Assembly (NCBI GenBank): GCA_013396915.1
Contig: VWZL01002012.1
Location: 1 to 64,000 of the forward strand
From: Stercorarius parasiticus
Lineage: Eukaryota; Chordata; Aves; Charadriiformes; Stercorariidae
DNA length: 64,000 bases
Reading direction: 5' to 3'
Made by a program: the position numbers and the translations under genes. The notes beneath the pieces are model-generated. The model was not told where the DNA came from. It ran no database searches and worked only from the letters and a program-made list of their open reading frames with translations. Below are positions 11,701 to 23,700 of the stretch, piece by piece (the stretch's first letter is position 1; every line of letters begins with the position of its first letter).

Positions 11701-14700
11701 CTCAGACATGAGCTTGCGGAGCCCAGCCTTTTACAAGCTTTGCCCTCAAGAGAGCTAAGCAAGCCAGTCAACAAGATGTAGAAAAAAAATAAACTAAAAA
11801 TCCAGTAAATATGAACAGCACTTTAATTAATGAATTCCCTTCTTTTCCCTGTGCATGGAACATCAATTCTTCCCTGGTTCTTTCTTAGTAAGAGGAGTTG
11901 AATTCAATAAACTGAATTTCACTTCCATGTTAAAGATTTATATGCTTACAAGAGAAGCACTTTTCCACCCATAGTCACGCTTGGCTGACCCTGTGCCATG
12001 AGCTGTACACGCAGGATCTACCATTCAGGTAAGGAAGGTATACTTATGAAAGCACAGCTACAGTTTAAAACCTTCAAGATTTAGGCTTAGAGTAAGGAGG
12101 ACTTCAGATATGCACACAGTTCAGCTTGCTTCATTATAAAATCTTAACGCCTCACTGCTCTTACAATGCTGCTAACAATTCTCACCACACTGTAATACAC
12201 ATTTCTACAAGGGAGCAGTGACCAAGATGGGGCATGGGATATGTCAAAACAGACAGGTAACAAATACACCTCAGAATATACTAGTGCACAGATACAACCC
12301 TATCAAGCGTTCAGTGACAGCAAGAGTGCATGCATACACGATAAGGAAATGGATGGGGAAAAAAAATTCTCAGCAGAAGGAATAAAGGCAAACTCTTGCA
12401 TCCACCCACAACAGAAATGGAGGGCAAAACACGCTGCCTAGAAAACTAACTATACCTATTTGCACTTTTATTTATTTTCTCTAGAAGGCAGATCCCTCTG
12501 TTTTGATAATTTCTTTGGGAGATCACCTTGGTGATCTCAAGGAAGACAAGCCAGTTCCCACTTCCACTTGAGATGCAGCAGTTCTACATCCTCATGCTTT
12601 GTTCAGGCCAGTGGAAGTGAAGATGGCATACCATCGGACTTTCAGACTGCTCTTTAAAGCTCACTTTTAAATTATTTTAGAAAGAATAGGAAGCTTCACA
12701 TGTGAAAGACACAAAAGAAGCCTGAAAACAGACCTAAAGGATATTTAAAACTGGAGTCCACACACTCACAGTGTATAAGTTAACCTTCTTGGCAGCACCA
12801 AAACAAGCTACGTGTGCCACTGGTAAGTGGAGGAGATATTCACACACAGTATTACAATTTACATTATCAAGAGAGACTACAGCTCACCTGTGCTACTACA
12901 TAATCCTCGCTGATGACTAGAAATTAAAGTAAGAAGGATATATATGTGGTTTAAAGTTAAAGCTGCCCCGATCTCAAAGGCATTAACCTTCTTCTATACT
13001 TTAGTCCTAACAAGCCAGTATCTTACCTGAAACATCAATACCTCTTAGTAAGTGTAAGAAAAGTTCATTAGCACATGCACAGATATCACTTGAAAGTTAT
13101 TTAAAGGTCAATGCAATGCAGAAGGAATATATCAATGTTTCAAAAGCCATCAGTCTTTACAGGGCAACCTGAACTAGTTGTAGATGAAATATAGGATTCC
13201 TTTCATCCTGTTATGACCCCTGTGCAAGGAAGGAAGAATCAATTTAGCCACACGTGTCTTGCCTTAACACATTTGTTTGCTTTCTTGTCTGCTTCCAGGG
13301 AAGTACAGGTATGTCAACCCAGGAAGCTTGACACAAAGACAATTTCAGCACTATTACATGTGATAAAGCAAGCAGGGTTATACTAAAATAATGAATACTT
13401 TCTCCTCAGGTAAGTATTATCAAGCATCTCCAGCACTATTAAATGCCCCAAAACCAAGGCAGGTCGGTTGCATCCCGTGCTGATGTGCCCATTCACAACA
13501 TTAGAACATGCTCACCATTTTTTGAAGTCCGTTGTTGGGTTCTTCTTTCGGTTACTAAAGAGAGAAAAGTTTTTAGTCAGGACAGAGTACAACCTAGCAT
13601 AAGGGTTATTCATCGAGGTTGCTACAATAGAAGACTGACCTATTAAAATAAACGCTGCAATGGTTCTGCTGTATTTACAAGTATAGAAACTACTCTGCTG
13701 ACCAAACCCCCCTTTTTTTTTTTTGGTATTGAACGATTCTTGAGAGAATACCCAGATGAACAGTTCTTACTATTATGAATCATGCCATCTGCAGACAAAT
13801 GTCATCAATACTGGTTGGATTTTTCAGGTAGAAAATTGGAGTATTTCAAAACATTTAAATATTTCACACTATTGTTTCCATAAATGCCATTTCTCCTTAG
13901 TAATGCCATAATCCTGATTCTTCAAAGTAAAATACACATCATTGCATCTCCATAACTGTCATGCTCTGAAGTACCGTTTATTGCACTGTGATTTCAAGTG
14001 GAAAAAAATTTCCAAGTCAAAAAAAATAAAAAAAAAAATCAAGAAAAGCACAAAAAATGCAATATCTCTTTGAGTTCTTTAAGAAGAGACAAAATGTAAA
14101 CAGCACATTCCCCTGTGTTTTTCAACAAGTCTAGTTATTGGAATATAAAAGACTAGAAAGTTTTAGAATAGAAACTCAAATTCAGTTTTAATTGTATTGC
14201 CTCCAAGCCTCAAGAGAACATACATGAAAAAATTTGTTCTCTCAGTATGAAAATCACTGGTCCAAAAAAAATTTAAAATAAAATAAGATGACAGACATGC
14301 TTGCAATGTTTGTTTTAGAGCATCACAAGACTTTAAAATCATATGTTACCTGAGGATTTCCTATCAAAAGAAAAATAAGAATAAAAAGTAAGTATGAAAT
14401 CTTACGATATAAATCTATACAGTTAAAACATAAAATATTTCTCTGTACACATTTTGCTATGGGGATGGGAGAAAAGCTACAGAAATAATTTACTGCAGTA
14501 CCCATTTGACGTGTTGAGAAATAACTTCGGTAACACCCAACTATATTCCCTGCTTTCATTGTAATACTCCAGCTCTGAATGGAGGAAGTAGAATACAGAG
14601 ATCCACTAATGTCACACTATACCATATTTAATTTTCAATAAAACCTATGAAAATAGCCACTTGCCACACAGCAGTTTTGTCAATATGTAAGATACAACGC

Positions 14701-17700
14701 ATATAAACTATGTCAATTGTGTCTGACCCAGGCCATCTCACTTCAGTTGAAAAACATGAAAAAGTGAGTGCAGGTTTGCAGTGGCCAAGCAACCTTCTTT
14801 ATCACAGACAAGGGCAAGACCTCAAGCTTAAGGAGCACACGGGTGCAGGGCAATACAAAGCAAGCTGCAAATGCAGTGTTTTTCACTTTCAGTAGCTGAA
14901 AGCATTTTAGTCCAAATTTTTCATATCCATTACTGGGTTTTGGAGTTTCACCCTCCCACACTTTGAGCTACATTGAAAAACTTGGCTTACCTGGACGTGC
15001 ACTGTGCTTGTATTCTAGCTTGTGCTGTGGATTCTTCCTGCAAAGAAAACAGTGAAAGCTTGATTTGACACCTTGTTCCACTCTTAGCAAGCCCAGAACT
15101 CCTTAGTATTTTATGGATAATTTTCATTCCTTTTTCCTCTATTTTACAGAATTCCCTTGCTGTGAAGACTGCCTTGTAAAAGTAGTTGCTTATTTATGTT
15201 TTCTTATTCTTCAAAGAACAGAATAGTACAGTTAGTCTTCACTAGAAAAGTCTTATTTTTTATGTCACAAATTCACATGCTTCAAGTTGATTTACAGTTC
15301 TATAGCTACTGCCATCCCAAAGTACATTATATGTGCATTAGACAGAAGTGATAGTTACCTGAATAAAAAATGAAAATACAGCTTCCTATTAAATACACTG
15401 TACTGGAACAAAAAGATTGCCTATTTCAGTGTTTTACTACTATTGTCAGCATCAGACCATTTGACCCCAGCTCAAGGCATAGCATTTAGATCATTTAATT
15501 ATGTGCCCTTCAAGTAGTAGCCAACAGATAAAGGCAACAAAAACATGAAGAGAACTCTTCAAATTGCATCTGTTGCTTTGTTGAAAGAATTATTATTGCT
15601 CCAAGGTGCCTCCTTTCCTCTACCACCAAAGAAACAAACACAGATTAAGATAATACAGCACAGAGGTTGTCTTATCTGGAATTGGATAAAGCATCCGTTA
15701 TACATTGCCAATTTCGTTATCGAAATAAACCCAGATTTCTCAATTTTCTGTTTTTCAGAAGAGAAACACTTTTTCTGCATTAATTGAATATAACATGGCT
15801 TTTTCTTAAAAGCCACCCTCATTTTGTTATGTTTCATAGAGAACATGCTCTTTAGGATCACTACAATTTCTGTGAGAGGAGAAAGTGTTTCTGCTAAGGC
15901 AAATCTTTATTAACAGCAGCTGTTAATTTCAACATGCCCCCACAGAATTAATGTTGCCTTAAAATATATCCTTTTGTCCATTTTGTCAATTACAGAGCAG
16001 TCATTAAACTCTGCTAAATAGAAGTGTAAAACCTAGACACTGAGAAATACAATGGAGTAAACCAATCTTTTGAAGAAAATCAACAGTGCTTGGAAGAAAC
16101 TGAAGTCAGACATAAACTGGATTTTATTGCTGTTACCTAAACTTCTAACAAATCAAATACTGATTAAAACAGTTTTTGTACAAAATCTCAACAAATACTT
16201 TATCAAAATTTGTTACATATCAAGAACAACATGTAACTATAATCTATTGTTTATATTAGAAAAAAAGATAAGTTTACTATGTTGACAAATGCATTGATCT
16301 CTAAGTCACTGAATATGTTCCAAAAGTCAAGATTTCATGTTTACCAGCTGAAATCGCTAACAAATATTTTGCACAGACTTGGATACTTTAAAGGTAGCAG
16401 TCTGTCCACAGGAAATTTCAGAAGGCAATGAGACTTTAGAAAGAACCATAATGATAGCCTACACTCAAGATTTAATGTCAAGAATTACTCATTATCCTAT
16501 TATAATTTTGTAACTCCAGGGGAGAACAGTCTTAACCTGTAAAACAAGAAAAGCCATTTTGTACAGTGTTTCTTACCTATAACAAGCTGTTCCATATGGA
16601 CATTCAGGCCGGTTATCATTATTACCCTGACTTACGATCTCAGTTTCATGATAGTCATCATCATTAGGGTGACTGAACTGCTGGAAGTGAATGGGATTCT
16701 TCCTGGAAAAGACAAATATATATCGAGAACTGACTGTTCCATTTAAACATGAGAAGTGGAGATAAGAAGGGTGTTACTGAATCAGTGACAACTCATTTTT
16801 CTGTGGTTACGTAAAAAAGAGCTTCTAACATTTAACTTTACGCAGAATGTAAGACCTACTTTCATGATAACAGAAGAAAAGCTTTGCTTTGCAGCACAGG
16901 CTGCAAAGGAGGTTAAAACAGGAATTTTCCTATTTGCCATCAGCTTTAAGTTTCAGACCTCCAACACATATACAATCTACTGATGTAGTCACATAGCATG
17001 AATGTTACTCAGTGGACAACTTGCTCTGTTATGACTCCTTCTGGAACTATCAAAGTGCGATAGAAACTTCTACTTGAAGTCTTAGCACAAGTTGGAAGGG
17101 CCAGCTGAACAACTGCAGCACTACCTACTAACTACCCACATCCTCAGGTAATTGCATATTAGCTTCAGGCCATCTGCCTCAACTATTATTTCTGTTCCAG
17201 ATACAAGTTACTGCTCACTCAAATACTTCAAATGCCGGCACGCTATTCCAGATGGAGCAGTCTATTGGACGTTACACTGATTATGCTGGCAAGTTTGGTT
17301 GGCTACCATGACATTTTATTTGAAATACCAAATTACAATGATGACATGAAGTTGTACCGTAAGATGTGATGGCTCTGCATGTAGTTGAGTCACAGCAATA
17401 TTAGTGATGAGAGCACATTACTAGCATCCATGATGTTTTGCTCTGCAACACTTACACAGTTGAATCCAAGGTAAGTAGTGAATACAAACCTATGCATCAT
17501 TGAAAGAACATTCCTATCGCTTCTAGGCAACATGTTCAAATACACACCATACAACACAAGACAGCTATAACAACACTACTTAGAGAAGAGTTTGCATTAC
17601 AAAACTTCTGTAAGTGATGTTAAAAAGAACACAGTAAAACAGGTTACAACTTCAAGAGAAATTCACGTGACAGATCAAAACACTACGAAAATGTCAAAGC

Positions 17701-20700
17701 CAACATACTCATACCAGAAGCAAATCTACTTTTTCCCTATGATTTCTTTTAGAGACACTTTTTTCCAAGCATAATATTTAAAAGCATGGAATGTGAGATA
17801 TTTTAATAAATTATTTTCCAAAAGACATCCACAAAATACTTCAGTGATTTACCACACTAAGTACATAAACTTCAATGCGTTTGTGCAAATTATAAAAGCG
17901 AACGGCTTGCCTCAAGCAAGAGGAATGACAACTTTACACTACAGAGTGATTACTGCTTTTATTTACACTTGTTACAGCTGTGTTTAGAAGCACAAAGCCA
18001 GAAACATGTATGTAGCTAGCTACGTACACAACAGCTTCTTCATTGATCACAGCCATTCTCTCCTTTAAATTCACAACTGCCTCTTACAAACTTTATAGGT
18101 AACAGCCAATGTTAATTTCAGCATTTCACCTACTACCATAAGAAAAAAAGCTTCTGTTACAGCTTTTGCAAAATCATTAAGCACTGTGAGCTCTACCAGC
18201 CATTCAGGCCTCCTTTTAGGCATTCAAAAACTACTAGATATTTAGTATTAGTACTTCAAATCTCCATTTGCCTGGTATCTTTCATTTAGGAAGCTCAACA
18301 AGCAAGCTACAGATAAACTCTTCAATGAGATACTTATCAAAGACCCAGTATCCCTTCGATCTATTTACAGAGGTGACAAACTTCTTGTCCCGGTCTTTTC
18401 TGTTAACTCCTGCAAAGTGTAGGGTAAGTAAATATTGTTTCACTAGAAGTCATTGCAAGATTGCATTTACTCATCATTTGCTCTACCACAAGTTCTCAGG
18501 AAACTTCACTTACACCAAGTACAGGCTAGCTGTCTACTTATTTTCCCATTTAAAAATAAATGGGATAAAACCAAGTAATTTTAGAGGCTACTTGCTTTGT
18601 TTTCTAAACCCATGAAGCTAGCTTATTAGCAATATAAGCAAGAGTTTTGAGTCACTTGAGACAAGATTCATCTTCTGAAAGGGATACAGAAGCAACTAAT
18701 GTTTTGTGAAATCATTTTTATATTTATTCCAGCCCTTGTTGGAAGAGAGGAAAAAAGGAAAAAGAAAAAGAAAGTAGTGTGGGAGGAAAGAGGAAGAGAT
18801 TAAAAGGTCTTGATGTACACTCCTGATTACAAGGCTTCAGCATTCTTTGGTCCAGTGGATGATGATCCGCAAATTATACATTACCTGTGAAGCATCTTAA
18901 ACATGTCCTATTTCAGATGCTCAGGACCAGTAGAAATATCATATTTTATCTTACTTTTACCTGGATAATTTGCACATTGTTGTGCAATGATATCCAGCAA
19001 AATAAATAGAAGCAGAGAAATGCATGGCTTATATTAGGCAAACATTTTCCCTTCTTGCAAAAATCTGAAGCTTCTTTCTTTTATTAAGGGTTTGGTTTGT
19101 TTGAGGTTTTTTGTTGGTTTGGGTTTTTGGGGTTGTTTTTTTTTTTAGACACAAAAGATTTGAGTTGTAAGAGCACAACATCTATTGTAAGTTGAGTTGT
19201 AAGAGCACAACATCTATCTAACAAGAGTTGCACTCCAAAGTTAATTAGTGTCACAACAAAACCACTGCACAGGAATATGTTACTCATTTGATCAAAACAA
19301 AATCATTAAGCTTTACTCACACAAAAAATCAACCAATTAAAAGCCTATTTTAAGAATGAAGTTTTATGGGAGGTTTGCCTTCTCATGAACGTACACATGC
19401 AGTTACTGTAACTTTACTTTCACAGACGCTCTGAATTTGTATACTCACACTTCATGATGCAGAAAATTACGCAAATAAAATGTATGCAAATAAAACTGAT
19501 AAAGTTATTCAGAATCAGTACAGCCATCTCAAGCAGAAGTTGAGTATTGCTCAGTGAAATATTTAAGACAGTTTTTTGTCTGTGCAGCTACCAAAAACAA
19601 CTTAAATACTTTTTCCAGTGCAAGTTTAACTGACTAGGTCAGAATCCCTGGCTCTTCACAATCACATGCAGAAGACCCCTGCCATTTCAAGAGCTTATTT
19701 TCTCAGCTACTAAAGAAACTGGTAGGGAAGATGTAATGAATTGCCAGCAGGAGTTACAGAGCCATAGAATTCAACCCTGAAGTTATGCCACAACTCCATT
19801 TAAGATGTTTGTAAGCTATAAATTTTAAGTCTTATTAGAAGACAGGACTCAAAAAGACACACTCAGATCTTCAGCTGCCAGATTTAAAAGCTTAAGGTGA
19901 AAGCTTTACAGAAATGTTACAGTTACCAAAGCAGTACTATTTTAAGATGTTGACTCCTATAGCACATCTTGTTGGAAGATACCTTTCATAAGGTTAAAGT
20001 AATGAAGGAGAGGGAAACCAATTACCCATTGTACTCAAAAGAGCACTCAAAGCAGCTCCTCTTCCTTAGCAACTCTAAAAACTAGTTTTTGCTCAAGGAA
20101 AACACTACACAATGAAAAACTGAATATGCTATCAACATGTTCCTTCAAAGCATCCATACACGTCACACTTACAAACATGGTCTGTTGAAAACATGAGTAA
20201 TTACAGTTACTCGCTTTAATCTAACATAGCTATCCCATTGATGCAGAAAGACTACTTGGTCATCTTGTATTAAAAGCAAATATTAAGACAGACTACAAAG
20301 CGTATTTCTTTTGCTGTTTAGTCTCATGACATTTCTGGCAGATCAAAGCTGATGGTTTTGATACTTCCTATCTACAAACTTCTCCAACAGAAGATTTTGT
20401 TATGCGTTATTCCACAGCGTTCTTTTTACTTACAAAGCTATACTTTTGGAAAAGTATCGCTGCCAAAAGTTTTAGAATAAAGACCCAAGAATAAATGCAC
20501 ACATACAGACTGCTATTCCATATTAACTGTAGCTAAAATTTGCCTTCCTAAACATTAGGAATCCTTCAGCATATTAGAGCATTAAATCATCTTAACCCCC
20601 ATACAGGGGAAAACTTATCTTAGCCAAATTAAAAGTAGCTATAGCAAACTAGAGGCTGCATTTGTACTACTGGATGAGCTTAACTGCCTAATAAAACACA

Positions 20701-23700
20701 TTTTCATCATATTCATTAAGGGGAAAATTTGAGATACATGAAAAAAAGCTGCATGAAAGCATGAAATCTGATGTATTCGTTAACATAACAGCTTTAAGCT
20801 TTTGATTTACACATTGAACATAAACAAGAATCCATTGTGCTTGTTTGTTTTCTAAATAACCTCACTGGTTTTCCTATTGTTCAAGCCCCTTAGGGAGAAA
20901 AAATAAGTTGGAGAAAAAAAAAAAAGAAAGAGACAGAGAGACAGACAGAGAGACAGACAGAGAGACAGACAGAGAGACAGACAGAGAGACAGACAGAGAG
21001 ACAGACAGAGAGGCTTAGCCTTATATTTTGTGCTTATGGTGTACACAGATTTATGTAGAGCCAAAAGTCTCCTAAATGCAGTCCTCAGGTCATCGGTCAT
21101 TTGCTAGCCCCAAGACCACCTCTAGATTTGTGTCTTCTCTTTGATATATCAATACACAGCATTCCGTATCTTTTCTGGGCAGAAAGAACTAGCAGGAGGC
21201 CAGGCACTCAGCACTCGTGTTTTAGAACTTCGCCAAAGCATTCGTATTGCACACATTTGTATGACAGATCTTTCACTGTGAAGTGATAGGATATGAGTAG
21301 GAGAAAAAAGGAAAAAAAAAAGTAAAATTTTTCTTCACTTGAAGTATTACCAAAGACACTGACCAGACAAGGGTTAACATGGAGCTTGTAAGTATGCCTT
21401 GTTCTGGTTTTAGGTAGGGACTAAAAGCATCAAAAAAAAAAAAAAAGGCAGACTGGCCAATTTATAATAAAAATAATTCTTGATTACTTAGGGAGGACCA
21501 ATAATAAGTGTTTTAAATATTCAGATCACAAAGCATGCAATAGCTTCAATAAATATAGTCATCTTTCATAAAAGTTTCATCTGCTAATAAAGCAAGCCTA
21601 CAGGGTCTATGTTGGGCTTTAAACCATTTACATCTCTTCTCCCTGCTGGTACACATACTGCACACACAGTGGGCTTTTTTATTTCTTTTTTTTCTAAAAT
21701 GGACCTTTGTTTCTTATTTCCTACATTTCATCTTTTAATTTGCTGAAGTATTTCATCCCTTGTTTGGGTTATAGTAGCAGTTAGCACGACATCCTGGCTC
21801 CTCCTTTTATACTTCTAAAATTCTTGTTATGCCATTTGTTTCTCATCAGTCCGCTGCTTACGGAAGGGTTTTATTCAAATCAAAGCTTGTAACAACTTTA
21901 CGGTTTTCTCTTCCATAGCTAATACATTACTTCTTAATAATAAGCTATCTTAAGCTAGTTTTAATTTTGCTTTACCTGTAACAGCCTGTTCCATACATGC
22001 AAGGTGTCCTCTTACGCTTGATCTGTCTGGAGCTTTCTGAAGCATCTGCACTTCTGGTTGAATCAGAAATCTCAGTCTTGTAATCCAGATTTGCATCAGG
22101 CTCAAGAATCCCTTCCTGGGCACCAAAATTTTGGGAAGTTCTGCCCCAGTGAGCTTGTTGGCTTGTAGAACCAGTAATCTGCTCTTTGTTTTCTGTTTCC
22201 TCAATTACATTTGTTTTAGTGGAGATCTGACCTATTCTTTTAGAACATTTACTATGCAGCTGCCTACCATTTTTTTCCAGAGAACTTCCAGGGGTTTTTG
22301 TTCCAGTCTTGCCATTTCCTTCCATTTTTCTCACGGTACTCTCAAGGGGAAATCCAGATGTATTCTGTGGAACAAGGTTACATTTTGAAGGACCTGAAAA
22401 TTTACGCTCTACAGAATTAAAAGCTTTAAGGTCAAACTCTGCCTCATCTCATCATTCCAGTTTTCAAAATCAGAGAATCATAGAACAGCCAGGTTGGAAG
22501 GGACCTCAAAAAAATCATCTGATCCAGCCTTTAAAACCTTCTACTTCACTTTCCAAACTGAAGTTAGCTGCAAAATGCAGCTGCTGAATGAAAGGCTCAA
22601 GTTAAGAACACATAGACACACACACAATTTAAAGAAAAACTTAACCTAGAGCTCCTGTCCTCAGCTTCAGTTCCCTTCCAACACAGACAGGCTCCTCTCT
22701 CACCACCTCAGTTTGTGAATAGTCCAAGGACTTCAGCTTAAATTAACTTTAAATTAAACATACTGCTCCTGGAAAATTAATGGGGGTTATAGATAGACTT
22801 TAGAAGAACATACATTCCTATACAAGGATCAATTTTAACCCCTTAAGTACCAAGGTATACAGGATAGATATATATTTATCTATATATGGGAATTCATGAT
22901 ATACACCTTGAGCTTAATCCCATCCCAATACGTCTTAAATGCTTCAGCTCATGACTCTAAATCATAATACAGTTTGTCAGTAGATACCGTCAGGCAACAA
23001 CTTCACTTTTGACAAACACTGCATTTTAAATTTTGGATCATATATACACTTAAAATAAGAGATGTGTGCTTTAGAAAAAGAATGAGATACATAACCGAGA
23101 CAGGAACATCGTCCCAACAACCGATACCTATACTGAAGGCTGAACTACTTTGATACAAACAGAACTATTCAAAGGTCTCTGCTCTCTACAGTTTATTATC
23201 TAGGCTCCCCTCCAGTAAATTTATACTTGGTTTACAAGTATGTGTTTGGCAGAGCTTGAAAATCAGCTGGTGGTTTCCTATTTGATTTTGTTCCTTTCAT
23301 TGCCAGTCTCATAAAATGATAACCAAAACCACAGACAATTACATCTGAGCAGCAACTTGATTAAGAAAGGCCAAAGTCAGCATTAACATCAAATCACCCT
23401 GACAGCAGCATATTTAGCAAGTCAACTTGTAGACAAAGATGACTCTTTTATCGAGACTCCCAAAATCAGTCTGAGCAAACAACTGCAGTTTAGGAAATTA
23501 GTCCTCCTTTTAGAAAAGGAGGACTAAATTACTCTAATCTGCCACTCCCACTTATGACTTCTCTACAACATACTTCAGTCCATTGCCTATAATGCATATA
23601 ATGAGACTAAACACTTTCACATTTATTATGACGATTAGTTAAAAAACAGGTTGCAGTCAAGGAAAACCAGAGATAACAGGACTATTGGCACTGGTTATAG

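Larger units (their letters stand above)
8806..14990 (-). other. APLF: APLF last intron
   Basis: Six kilobases of AT-rich sequence. Apart from the microexon at 13516-13554 and the palindrome at 8996-9013, no second gene is supported. A 60-codon ORF at 11510-11692 (minus) has one hydrophobic segment but no other support. Confidence 0.5.
16703..21975 (-). other. APLF: APLF intron inside PBZ finger 1
   Basis: Holds the polypurine run at 18741-18774, a 32-bp tandem duplication at 19160-19217 and the 12-bp microsatellite at 20925-21012. No separate gene was seen. Confidence 0.45.

Noticed and set aside
20852..21100. ORF with a Leu-Cys-Leu-Ser repeat
   Set aside because: It is a direct translation of the 12-bp microsatellite.
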